Source: Luteimonas sp. RC10
GTDB lineage: Bacteria; Pseudomonadota; Gammaproteobacteria; Xanthomonadales; Xanthomonadaceae
Assembly: GCF_014192745.1 (NCBI RefSeq)
Contig: NZ_JACHYJ010000002.1
Span: forward strand, 124,001 to 188,000
Length of the DNA: 64,000 nt
Reading direction: 5' to 3'
This document shows positions 44,421 through 52,179 of the stretch, piece by piece. The stretch's first letter is position 1, and every line of letters begins with the position of its first letter. Below the pieces are notes generated by a model. It saw only the letters and a program-made list of their open reading frames with translations, was not told where the DNA came from and ran no database searches. The position numbers and the translations under genes are program-made.

Positions 44421-45302
44421 TCACCACACCAGGCCACGCCCCATTTCAACGCGCATTAGATCTACGCGATTCTTTAGCGAAACCAGCCCAGCTGAAAGCG
44501 CAACGTGATTACTCACACTACTGTAAGTAACAAAAGATAGATTCAGAGAATCGGCAAGCACGTCGCGAATCTCCTTCACGTAACTCTCTTCAGGAATTGT
44601 AAAATAATGACTATGCGAGTAAATATTTCTATATCTATAATCTTCCAGCAGGAATCGGATGTCAGGGTCTTCCAATCCGCAACCCACAAAAAGAAAAGAA
44701 TGCGTACTCAAGAGCGAATAGATTAGTTCGTAGAATTCTCGATGCTCACTCCTTGCTTTTGCATACTCGCTTCTAGTAAATATTAATGCGTTCGGCGATC
44801 CAATCGAACCATGACTCTTGATCAACACGCGCTCCCTGCGCCTTATCGTCTCGGCCACATCATTATCTTTAAAGGTCTTCACGACCACCGTACCATTTCC
44901 ACGGTCCGCGAGAAGCGTATCGTAAATTTGGTCTACATTTGGCGTAACAGCTACGTGTAAATCGAGCCCCCACAAAGTCTCGTGTATTTCGGCGGGCCGA
45001 AACCCCGGATCCTGAAACTCGCTCTTCATAAACTCAACAAAATCATTACGGCCAAGTTGAGTCTTAATAACTTCGCACGCCGTCAGAAGATCATTTTTTA
45101 CAATAAGGTCTTCGACCTGTTTGACAATCCTCTTCTGCCTGGAGCCAAGCCTCTTCGCCCCAGCCAACAGAAATGCAGGCCAACTCTTCGGCCGTGTCTT
45201 CCCATCTTGCGCGACCGAGTTCATTGACACGCCGGCGCCGAGGAAGATGACTGCTCGTCTTGCAGCGATGTCCTTGACCAGCTGATCAGGCCACCTCATC
45301 AC
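44421..45302 (-). CDS. SIR2-like NAD-dependent domain protein
   Basis: A 293-residue protein with a SIR2_2-like domain. Visible are the NAD-binding loop FLGAGVSMN (residues 20-28), the TPNVD motif (120-124; sirtuin TxNxD), the catalytic His in KSHGS (H164), and FVGCGLEDPD (205-214). Such proteins in prokaryotic defence degrade NAD on phage infection. The gene is AT-rich relative to its neighbours, a sign of transfer. Its ATG overlaps the stop of the upstream ParA-type gene (ATGA), so it is translationally coupled to it. Confidence 0.9.
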   Translation of the reverse strand: MMRWPDQLVKDIAARRAVIFLGAGVSMNSVAQDGKTRPKSWPAFLLAGAKRLGSRQKRIVKQVEDLIVKNDLLTACEVIKTQLGRNDFVEFMKSEFQDPGFRPAEIHETLWGLDLHVAVTPNVDQIYDTLLADRGNGTVVVKTFKDNDVAETIRRRERVLIKSHGSIGSPNALIFTRSEYAKARSEHREFYELIYSLLSTHSFLFVGCGLEDPDIRFLLEDYRYRNIYSHSHYFTIPEESYVKEIRDVLADSLNLSFVTYSSVSNHVALSAGLVSLKNRVDLMRVEMGRGLVW

Positions 45303-46315
45303 TGGTCAACGACCTTAACGTTATTTTCAACATTATCGGCAATCTCACATATCACCTTATTGAACTCTTTGACCTTATCGAAATGCGCGCCAACGATTCC
45401 GTCAGCAGATTTAAGCGCAAATATCGGCTTGGTCGAAGTTTGTGACATCGGGACCAAGCTCTGAAAATAAGGAATTTCACCAAGCTTGTAATCCACCTTT
45501 AATCCATTATTCAATGGAATTATCAAGTGTTTACTAATCGCAGGAGCAATCCTCTTGATTATTTTTTCGTAGGATTTAACAGGCTGCTTCTTCCCGCCAA
45601 CCGTCTTCGCAGTGTACTGCTGAGTAACATACCCTAGAAATTTAATCCCGCCCTCATCGATAGTTACGCCCCCCTCGAGTTGGAACTTCTCGCCATTCTC
45701 CTCCTCGTATACTTCGAGGCCGCGAGATATCCCTTTCATCCAGCCCTGGATAGCAACTTGGATATTTTGCAGTCCTCGCAAGCTAAAAATATCCGAAGAC
45801 ATCGGGAGTATGAAGTAGTCACAAGTTAGAAGCACCGTTCGATTTATAGCACCAAGTGACGGCCCGATATCGAAGAAAACATAGTCGTACGCCTGATCTT
45901 CGGCCCAAGCAATTAAAGCTTTCAAAAAGTACGTAGTTTTTAGGCCCCGCTCCTGGCCATTAGTCGCGTCAAACCAGTCCTTAGCCAAAAAATCCTCCGC
46001 CAAGGCGAACTTTGGGTCTCCCGCCACGAGATCCAAGCCAAAGTCATCACTTCTGACCACTGGGATTGGTCCGTAGCCACGACTTTTCTTCAACGAGGTG
46101 ATCAGACTATTAATGGTCTTCCCCTCACTGCCAGATGCATATATTCTCTCGACCTTACTTTCGGCGAGCATATACGCAGTAGCGTTACACTGCGGATCGG
46201 CGTCAACAACGAGAACCTTTTTGTTTTTCCCCAGCGCAAAATAGGCCGCTAGATTGCAGAGCAATGTAGTTTTTCCGACTCCGCCTTTATTGTTGAATAC
46301 GCAGAAAGTTTCCAT
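45299..46315 (-). CDS. ParA-family (AAA_31) ATPase paired with the SIR2 gene
   Basis: A 338-residue ATPase with a deviant Walker A motif, NNKGGVGKTTLL (K10-T17), a Walker-A'-like VVDADPQCNAT, and the Walker-B-like DYVFFDIGPSLGAINR. This matches the ParA/MinD/Soj group, which bind nucleotides in dimers at membranes or DNA. No ParB-like partner or centromere repeats are adjacent, so a partition role is unlikely. It is first in a two-gene AT-rich operon with the SIR2 protein. The start at the ATG (METFCVFNN) is chosen over an upstream GTG that adds 12 residues. Confidence 0.88.
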   Translation of the reverse strand: METFCVFNNKGGVGKTTLLCNLAAYFALGKNKKVLVVDADPQCNATAYMLAESKVERIYASGSEGKTINSLITSLKKSRGYGPIPVVRSDDFGLDLVAGDPKFALAEDFLAKDWFDATNGQERGLKTTYFLKALIAWAEDQAYDYVFFDIGPSLGAINRTVLLTCDYFILPMSSDIFSLRGLQNIQVAIQGWMKGISRGLEVYEEENGEKFQLEGGVTIDEGGIKFLGYVTQQYTAKTVGGKKQPVKSYEKIIKRIAPAISKHLIIPLNNGLKVDYKLGEIPYFQSLVPMSQTSTKPIFALKSADGIVGAHFDKVKEFNKVICEIADNVENNVKVVDQ

Positions 46316-46516
46316 CAGTCCACCAGATAAAGTCGATAAATATTCGCGCACAGCAACCCATCCCTGAGATTACATATCTTTGCCACCACTCCGCACCCAC
46401 GTCATACAGCGCATGACTGATCTTTAACAGGCTACGTCTCTTACTCTGACCGCTTCCATCGGCGCTGCGAACGCGCCCTTGCGCTCGCGGGCGGTGCGCT
46501 GAAGATACGACAGACC

Positions 46517-46720
46517 TTAGCCGTCGTGAACGAAACGTTCGTCTGAGCCTCCGCCGTCCGTGGTGTGGACGAATTCGGTCTCGCTCTGGGACGCTAGACG
46601 GCTGCGGCGGGCCTGCCACGCCTGGACGTTGGGGATCTGCTGCGCCCTCCTCTCCTCCGCAGATCGGACCAGAGCGATCTCGGTAGCGACTTCGCCGCCG
46701 CCTTCTTTAAGCAGAAACAT
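46517..46720 (-). CDS. Small open frame, function unknown, possibly a remnant
   Basis: A 67-residue frame starting MFLLKEGGGEVATEIALV with an acidic C-terminal half ending ERFVHDG. The amino-acid composition is protein-like and helical, and the upstream frame contains a hydrophobic run CALLLVGVNMFLL that suggests a longer or disrupted gene. It is 200 bases upstream of the ParA-type gene. I cannot recognise the family, and frameshifts around it make a real protein uncertain. Confidence 0.35.
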   Translation of the reverse strand: MFLLKEGGGEVATEIALVRSAEERRAQQIPNVQAWQARRSRLASQSETEFVHTTDGGGSDERFVHDG

Positions 46721-47114
46721 GTTCACGCCGACCAAGAGCAATGCGCAGCCGCGCTTCTCGTTGCGACCATGGACGTGCCTAGATCTTATCGCGCTGGCCC
46801 ATGGCGCCCAGCACACCATCGCGCTCTCTGAGGAACTCAAACGACCTATCGACGGCCTCTTGGACAATGTCGATGAGCGTGTCAAAGTCAAAGGCGTCCG
46901 CCCCAGAGTCGGCGATGAAATTGATTCCCGCTCTGGTCGATGAGCGTATGAATGACGCACGCGTTCTTCCTTGGCGTGGTGGTGGTTGAGTCTAATGCAA
47001 GAAGCCGTCTCAATGCGCCGGCGAACAGGCGGTGCCCGGCCATCGGCGGGACCGGCCCATCTTGATGCTGCGCGCTGTAGCGTCGAAAGTCGATATCCCC
47101 TGCCGGAGTTCGCG
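46721..47114 (-). pseudogene. Gene remnant without a start codon
   Basis: A 70-codon frame on the minus strand, closed by stops at 46779-46781 and 46992-46994, reads through protein-like sequence (INFIADSGADAFDFDTL, IVQEAVDRSFEFLRERDG) but has no ATG, GTG or TTG near its start. It abuts the small frame at 46517-46720. I read this as debris from an older gene at the edge of the accessory island. Confidence 0.4.
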
Positions 47115-47309
47115 GTGACCCCACTCGACAAGCCCCTCAAGCGCGAAGTGCAGATCGACGATGCGCCGTATGTGCTGACCATCGACCCCGACGGCTTGAA
47201 GCTCGTGCCCAAGGGCAAGCGCAAGGGCCTCGAACTGCGCTGGACCGAGCTGGTCAGCGGCGACGCGGCACTGGCCACGGCGCTGCAGGCTTCGCTGGAA
47301 ACACGTTGA
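47115..47309 (+). CDS. Small conserved protein, function unknown
   Basis: A 64-residue protein starting at GTG: VTPLDKPLKREVQID, then PYVLTIDPDGLKLVPKGKRKGLELRW. Predicted small beta-rich, cytosolic. Short hypothetical proteins of this form are common in Xanthomonadaceae. The GTG start was chosen because upstream sequence is low quality. Function unknown. Confidence 0.55.
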   Translation: MTPLDKPLKREVQIDDAPYVLTIDPDGLKLVPKGKRKGLELRWTELVSGDAALATALQASLETR

Positions 47310-47402
47310 ACGCCGATTTTCAGCAAAGAACCGTGCTTTTCGCGACGGACTCGTCACCAGCCGATGCCAAGCACGCCGCGGTGGGCACGATCGCAGCCGA
47401 CC

Positions 47403-47783
47403 TCAGGGCGCGTACTGCGCCTCGCCGTTCCCGAACGACCAGTTTTCCTTCTTGACCTCGACCAGGTTGATGAACACATCCTCAGGCCGCAGGCCGACCT
47501 GGGCGTGCAAGCCGACGGCGATCGCGCGATAAAGCGCCCGTTTTTGCTCAAGGCTGCGGCCTTCACTCCAGGTGATCTGGATGGCGATGAAGTCATCTGT
47601 CCGCGCGATGCCGAGATAGCCGGGATCGAACACCAGCCCCGCCTCGTCATGCTCCTGGATGACCTGGAAGCGGTCGTCGCTGGGTACGCCCACGCCTGCC
47701 AGTGCGTCCTGGACTGCCTGCCCCACCCGCTCGCGATACTCGGCGTCCTTGCCTTTACGCAGATCGATACGAACAAGCGGCAT
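47403..47783 (-). CDS. Tautomerase family protein
   Basis: A 126-residue protein. Removal of Met gives the catalytic N-terminal proline (MPLVRIDLRKG). The internal beta-alpha-beta repeat is typical of the tautomerase_2 group (VGQAVQDALAGVGVPSDDRFQVI then LYRAIAVGLHAQVGLRPEDVFINLVEV). The substrate is unknown. It is divergent from the peptide-P450 locus, with about 417 bases between the two starts. Confidence 0.88.
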   Translation of the reverse strand: MPLVRIDLRKGKDAEYRERVGQAVQDALAGVGVPSDDRFQVIQEHDEAGLVFDPGYLGIARTDDFIAIQITWSEGRSLEQKRALYRAIAVGLHAQVGLRPEDVFINLVEVKKENWSFGNGEAQYAP

Positions 47784-48200
47784 AGCGGCCTCCAGAAGCC
47801 ATCGACGACAGAGGCCCGGAGTATGCGCTTGTCAGCACTCGGATGACCTGCGTCCCGCCACCGCACTGTCACGAGCACGGCGCGTGGGCTATCGCCTGCC
47901 CGGGTATCCCATGCGTTGGCGGCCAACGAATGCCCGTGAAGGGCGTCGTCTGGCCATGGCCCTGCACTCTCGGGACGCCCCCAGCGTCCAGCGCGCCCGG
48001 TGATTGCAAGCGACCAAAAACTGTGCCTAGACTGCCGGCGCGGATCGCGGCGCTTGCAGGAAGAATGCGCAGACGCATCGGTTCGCGCTAGGACAGTTGG
48101 AACGCAACGGGTGTCGGTACGTCCCGCGGGTCGGTTTGCGGTCATATCGGCGGTTTGCCCCGTTGTTCTCGATCTCATGACGACACAAGGAGACAGGATC
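47784..48200. other. 417-base leader region of the peptide-P450 locus
   Basis: No credible gene. A candidate sigma70 promoter reads TTGCAA (48004-48009), 18 bases, TAGACT (48028-48033), giving a leader of about 160 bases to the peptide. A strong ribosome binding site AAGGAGA (48187-48193) precedes the peptide ATG at 48201. Confidence 0.35.
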
Positions 48201-48299
48201 ATGAAGCGTTTCGTGCGTTCGGTGCTGCGTACCGGGTCTGGCCGCCAGAAGGCTGTGTGGAAGTACGCCTACCTCTGGCCGAGCATCTATCTGGGCTGA
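48201..48299 (+). CDS. Candidate RiPP precursor peptide, 32 aa, for the adjacent P450
   Basis: A 32-residue peptide. The N-terminal half is basic (MKRFVRSVLRTGSGRQK) and the C-terminal half is aromatic (AVWKYAYLWPSIYLG, with W20, Y22, Y24, W26 and Y30). It has a strong AAGGAGA ribosome binding site, is closed by a perfect hairpin terminator, and is followed 68 bp later by a P450. This is the layout of minimal P450-modified peptides such as cittilin-, biarylitide- and atropopeptide-type systems, in which the P450 cross-links Tyr/Trp side chains. The class assignment is inference; the ORF and its context are seen directly. No protease or transporter gene is beside it. Confidence 0.75.
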   Translation: MKRFVRSVLRTGSGRQKAVWKYAYLWPSIYLG

Positions 48300-48316
48300 G
48301 TCGCGCGTCGACACTG

Positions 48317-48351
48317 CGCCGCGCAGCGTCATGCTGCGCGGCGTTTGTTTT
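48317..48351 (+). terminator. Hairpin terminator between peptide and P450
   Basis: An 11-bp perfect stem, CGCCGCGCAGC (48317-48327) with GCTGCGCGGCG (48333-48343), a five-base loop, then TTTGTTTT. As an intrinsic terminator with some read-through it would give many peptide mRNAs per P450 mRNA, the stoichiometry expected for a substrate and its enzyme. Confidence 0.85.
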
Positions 48352-48367
48352 ATGGAGAAGGACATCC

Positions 48368-49519
48368 ATGCTCGACAAGCTCCCCGTCGTGGGCCGATTC
48401 CTGGGCGGCCGTGTCGCCGACGATGCCGGTTGGCGGCGCATGGAGGCATTGCTGCGCAAGTGCGAACGCCGGCCGGTCTACCGCGCCTGGATCGGTGATG
48501 TGGTGGTGTGCGATGCCACGCTGGCACGCCGGGCCTTGCTCGACAGCGACAACTGCCTGGCGCGCGAGCCGAGCGTGTGGCAGTTCGGCGACAAGCAGCG
48601 GGTGCCGGCCGCCACCGTCACCGAACTCAACCGCTGGCTGCACGGCGCTGCCGCCCGGCACGATGTCGATGCGGCAGCGCGTATCGCCGTCGTGGCGCTC
48701 GCGGCGGCATCGGGGGATCTGCATCGCGCCGCCCTGCTGGCCGCGCTCGACTCGGTCGCCGACATGCTGGGCTTCGACTGCAATCCCGAGTTGGCGGCTG
48801 CAGTCCGGGTGTACATCGGTGATGTCTTCCACGCCAAGCTCGTCAACGCGCCACTCGACGATGCGCAGATCGCACGCGCGCAGGGGCTGGCCTCGCGGGT
48901 CGCGGCCTTGCTCACGACCTGCGATGCGGACCTGCCGGCGGTGCTGCGCAACGATGGCGTCCTGACCGGCGCGGCGCGCGGCGAGGTCTATCTGCACGCC
49001 GTGCTGTCGGTGGTCGGCGCCTCGGCGGTGATGCTGGCGTGGCTTGCGTGTGTCTTGCACATGGACACCGTGGCCGGCGTCGACACCTCCGCGGACAGCC
49101 GGGCGCAGGTGTTCACCTGCAAGCCCGAGCATGTCGCGCTGGAATTGCTGCGCCTGTGGCCACCGGCCTCGGCGCATGGCCGGCGCGTGCTCAAGGACCA
49201 TCAGGTCGGGCCGGTCAAAGCGCTGCGCGATGACGACCTGGTGATTCCGGTGTTCGTGCTGCACCGGCATCGCGATACCTGGCCGGACGCGTGCGCCTTC
49301 GCGCCGCAGCGCTGGCACGAGGACCCGCGTCCGGCGGCGTTCATGCCCTTCTCCGCTGGCCCTGGGGCCTGCATCGGCTCGCAGTTCGAGATCCGGTGGC
49401 TGGCTGCGGTCGTGCGGCAAGCGGCGACGCTCGGCAGCTTGCAGCTCGTCCAGGTCGGCAGGTCCCCGTGCGCGAACACGATGTTTTCTCCGCCGCGGTG
49501 CCGGCTCGAAACGCCCTGA
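48368..49519 (+). CDS. Cytochrome P450, putative peptide-modifying
   Basis: A 383-residue cytosolic P450. The heme site is FSAGPGACIG (F328, G331, C335 thiolate, G337) and the ExxR motif is E259-L-L-R262 in ALELLRLWPP. The I-helix region around VVGASAVMLAWLACVL lacks the usual (A/G)Gx(D/E)T core, which is often altered in RiPP-modifying P450s. It is shorter than most bacterial P450s (about 400). An AGAAGGA ribosome binding site lies before the ATG at 48368. No redox partner is adjacent. Its closeness to the 32-residue peptide suggests peptide cross-linking. Confidence 0.9.
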   Translation: MLDKLPVVGRFLGGRVADDAGWRRMEALLRKCERRPVYRAWIGDVVVCDATLARRALLDSDNCLAREPSVWQFGDKQRVPAATVTELNRWLHGAAARHDVDAAARIAVVALAAASGDLHRAALLAALDSVADMLGFDCNPELAAAVRVYIGDVFHAKLVNAPLDDAQIARAQGLASRVAALLTTCDADLPAVLRNDGVLTGAARGEVYLHAVLSVVGASAVMLAWLACVLHMDTVAGVDTSADSRAQVFTCKPEHVALELLRLWPPASAHGRRVLKDHQVGPVKALRDDDLVIPVFVLHRHRDTWPDACAFAPQRWHEDPRPAAFMPFSAGPGACIGSQFEIRWLAAVVRQAATLGSLQLVQVGRSPCANTMFSPPRCRLETP

Positions 49520-49567
49520 GCGTCGCCCGCCTCCGATGGGCGACGTGGTGATACGCGCCGCCGGCAC

Positions 49568-51646
49568 TTAGCCCCGCGGCGGCGCGGCGTCCAATGCCTC
49601 GCATAGGCGATTGCGGCTGTCTTCCAGGCCGGACTCGGTGCGGTGGATGCGCACCGGCGCGCGGCCGTCGCGGCGGCCGAGGATCCGGCACACGGTGGCC
49701 TGCAGGGTTTCGGGGTCGTTGTCGAAATCGCCGTGCCGGGTCGCCGCGCTGCCATCGGCAACGGCGGCCGGCGGCTCGCGGGCCGGAGACTGGATCCAGT
49801 CCAGGCGATCGGTGGCCAGCAGGTCGCGGATGCCGGAGTGGGCTTCGATGAAGCGGGCCATGCCCAGCAAGGGCGTGCCATGGCGATATTCGCTGCGTAC
49901 CCAGCTGCGTGCACGCACCTCGAAGGCGTGGGCGACGAGGTACAGCAAGGACTTGTTGTAGACGCGCGCGCAATGGTCGTCCTGCTCGGCGCGGTCGGTC
50001 AGCGTGAACAGCGCGGCGTGGCCGATGCGTTCACTCTGCAGTGCCGGCTGGAAGGTCTGCTCGAACAAGTCCATGGTCATCGCCGGCGCCCACAGCGTGA
50101 GGCTGGCGATGCGCTGGCCGATGCCCTGCATCGTCTCGGCCGGGCCGTCGGCGACGCGGCCCTCGGTGGTCAACAGTTGCGCCAGCGGCGCAAGCAGCAC
50201 GGCCCCGGCGCTGTGGCCGACCAGATGCAGCTCGACGTCGGGGTCGGCCTGCATCCACTCGCCCAGCAGGCGTGCGACCTGGGCCGCGCCGCCGGCTTCG
50301 GTGATCGCATCGCCACTGCGCACGACCGCATTGGTCGCCAGCAGCGCATTCTCCTTCATCTCGTCCCACAGCGCCTTGCCGCCCAGTGCGCGGGCCAGCG
50401 GTTCGATGGTGTCGTCGACGCGGTCGAGCAGCAGACCCTTGGCGCGGTCCATCAGGCCCTCGGTGCGCGGGCGCACGGCATCGCGCAGCAGGTTGCCCAG
50501 CGTGCTCCAGAAGCCGGTCTTCCAGACGAAGCACAGCGGGTAGACCTGCTGCGGCAGCATCAGCTCGCGCAGGTCGGCGACGCGCTGGATGGCGGCCTCC
50601 TCGGGCACCAGGCCACCGTGCGCGTAGAGTGCAATGCGCTTTTTCGGCCAGTCGCGAGTGATGCGCGGAAGATCGTCGCGCACCAAGTGGCGCACGGCCT
50701 CCTGGCTGGTGCCGAAGCGGCCGGTCGTGCGCAGACGGCCATCGTTTCCGAGGCTGACGATGTGCGGGCGCAGGTCGGCCTGGGCGTAGCTGTTGGACTG
50801 ACGGGCCAGAAACGAATTACTGGTGGCAGTGGCCTGGACGCGCTGCAGGCGCACCGGCACGGCCAGCCGCGCGACCCAGACATCGGTGCCGCGCTGCAAC
50901 CATTCGTCGTAGCTCACCCAGCCGTAACCGCGTCGGCCCCAGCGCGTGCCCCAGGAGTTCTGTAGCCAGAAGCCGTCGCGGTCGTAGCCGACGATCGCAA
51001 ACGCATGCCAGCCGGCCACCGGCTGCTCGGCCCAGGCAATGACGCCGGTGGCCGGTGGCGCCAGCCAGCCGTCGTGCACCGCCGCCGAGGCGTAGAGCAC
51101 GCCGGCCTCGGCAAAGGCGGCGTGCATCGCCACCAGGTCCTTGTGGTTGACGCGGTAGTAGGCGCCGAGCGGATGTTCCTGCGCGGCCCGGGCACGTTCC
51201 TCGGTGTAGACCTCGTGCAGCGGCCCGGGACGGGCCGGCCAGCACTCCTCGGCGCAGACGCCATGGCGATGCCAGCCCTTCATCGCGCCGCGGCAGCTCG
51301 AGCCGGTGTAGTCCTCGCCTTCCCATTCGTCGTAACGACGCGCCATGTCATAGAGCATGCGCGTACTCACGCGCCGGGTGACCGGTTCGGGCCGGCGGCG
51401 GCGCAGCAGTGTGTGGGCGACGGTCGCCAGGCCGTAGGCGGTGCAGGCGCCGTCGCTGCGCTGGTCGAGCACGGGGACCTTCAGCGCGAGAAAGTGCGCG
51501 AGCGGCATCTCCGAGGGCACGTCGACCAGCGAAGGCTCGAACATGCGGTCGCGGAAGTCGGCGGTGTCGGGCCGGGCGTCGAACAGCCGCGGCGTGGCCG
51601 CTGTCGTGCGCGGCGCCTTGCCGGCGCGGGGGGTCGTGGTCGCCAT
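49568..51646 (-). CDS. Papain-like cysteine protease fused to an alpha/beta hydrolase
   Basis: A 692-residue fusion. N-terminal C1-type peptidase (about 45-265): catalytic C68 in SDGACTAYG, H214 in AGWHAFAIVGYD, and N230 in LQNSWGTRWG. C-terminal alpha/beta-hydrolase-like part (about 335-600): the nucleophile elbow G477-H-S479-A-G481 in HLVGHSAGAVLL. The combination of a protease and a putative lipase/esterase in one chain is unusual. No clear signal peptide; the start MATTTPRAG at 51646 has a CAGGAGG-type ribosome binding site. The substrate of both domains is unknown. It is convergent with the P450 gene. Confidence 0.85.
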   Translation of the reverse strand: MATTTPRAGKAPRTTAATPRLFDARPDTADFRDRMFEPSLVDVPSEMPLAHFLALKVPVLDQRSDGACTAYGLATVAHTLLRRRRPEPVTRRVSTRMLYDMARRYDEWEGEDYTGSSCRGAMKGWHRHGVCAEECWPARPGPLHEVYTEERARAAQEHPLGAYYRVNHKDLVAMHAAFAEAGVLYASAAVHDGWLAPPATGVIAWAEQPVAGWHAFAIVGYDRDGFWLQNSWGTRWGRRGYGWVSYDEWLQRGTDVWVARLAVPVRLQRVQATATSNSFLARQSNSYAQADLRPHIVSLGNDGRLRTTGRFGTSQEAVRHLVRDDLPRITRDWPKKRIALYAHGGLVPEEAAIQRVADLRELMLPQQVYPLCFVWKTGFWSTLGNLLRDAVRPRTEGLMDRAKGLLLDRVDDTIEPLARALGGKALWDEMKENALLATNAVVRSGDAITEAGGAAQVARLLGEWMQADPDVELHLVGHSAGAVLLAPLAQLLTTEGRVADGPAETMQGIGQRIASLTLWAPAMTMDLFEQTFQPALQSERIGHAALFTLTDRAEQDDHCARVYNKSLLYLVAHAFEVRARSWVRSEYRHGTPLLGMARFIEAHSGIRDLLATDRLDWIQSPAREPPAAVADGSAATRHGDFDNDPETLQATVCRILGRRDGRAPVRIHRTESGLEDSRNRLCEALDAAPPRG

Positions 51647-51788
51647 GCTGCCTCCTGCGTGCCTGCGTCGAACGCGGCCGATGCCTGCCACCGGCCTTGG
51701 CGGATGCCCGGATGCAGTGTGCACCGGTTGCAGGTCGCCGTCGCGGCAGCGTGCGCGCGGGCGGTCTCAGGAGCCGCGACCGGCGGCG

Positions 51789-52076
51789 TCAGTGCCAGTG
51801 CTCCTTGGACATCAGCCCCAGGAAGAGCACGAACACCGCGACCGCGAACGGGATCGGCGACAGCGTGGCCAGCCGCAGCTGCCACGACTTGCTGCGATCG
51901 GCGCAGCACAGCGCGAACAGCGCGGCGCTGATCGCGCACGCCACCGGCGGAAACACCAGGGGCGGCAGCATCAAGAACATCAATGGCAGCGAGGCGGCGA
52001 CCAGCACGAACGCCAGCAGGACGCCGCCGACCACGACGCCGTTGCGAATGCGAAAGCCGCCCTGCGGATGCGCCAT
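51789..52076 (-). CDS. Small membrane protein, function unknown
   Basis: A 95-residue inner-membrane protein with three predicted segments: NGVVVGGVLLAFVLVAASLP, LMFLMLPPLVFPPVACAISAALFALC and IPFAVAVFVLFLGLM. No family recognised. The ATG at 52076 (MAHPQGGF) is preferred, with a GGGGACAGG region upstream. It follows the SDR gene on the same strand after about 100 bases. Confidence 0.65.
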   Translation of the reverse strand: MAHPQGGFRIRNGVVVGGVLLAFVLVAASLPLMFLMLPPLVFPPVACAISAALFALCCADRSKSWQLRLATLSPIPFAVAVFVLFLGLMSKEHWH

Positions 52077-52179
52077 GCCTGTCCCCTGCTCGTGACCGGC
52101 AGCGAGCATACGCACCCGCGTGTCGGCACAACAGCGGTCGCCGAGCGCGGCGGTGCGAGCCGCTGCGCTCGGCGACCGC

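Noticed and set aside
47354-48202. Long minus-strand frame across the tautomerase and the peptide leader region
   Set aside because: Arg/Ser/Trp-rich shadow with no family character; it conflicts with the clear tautomerase frame.
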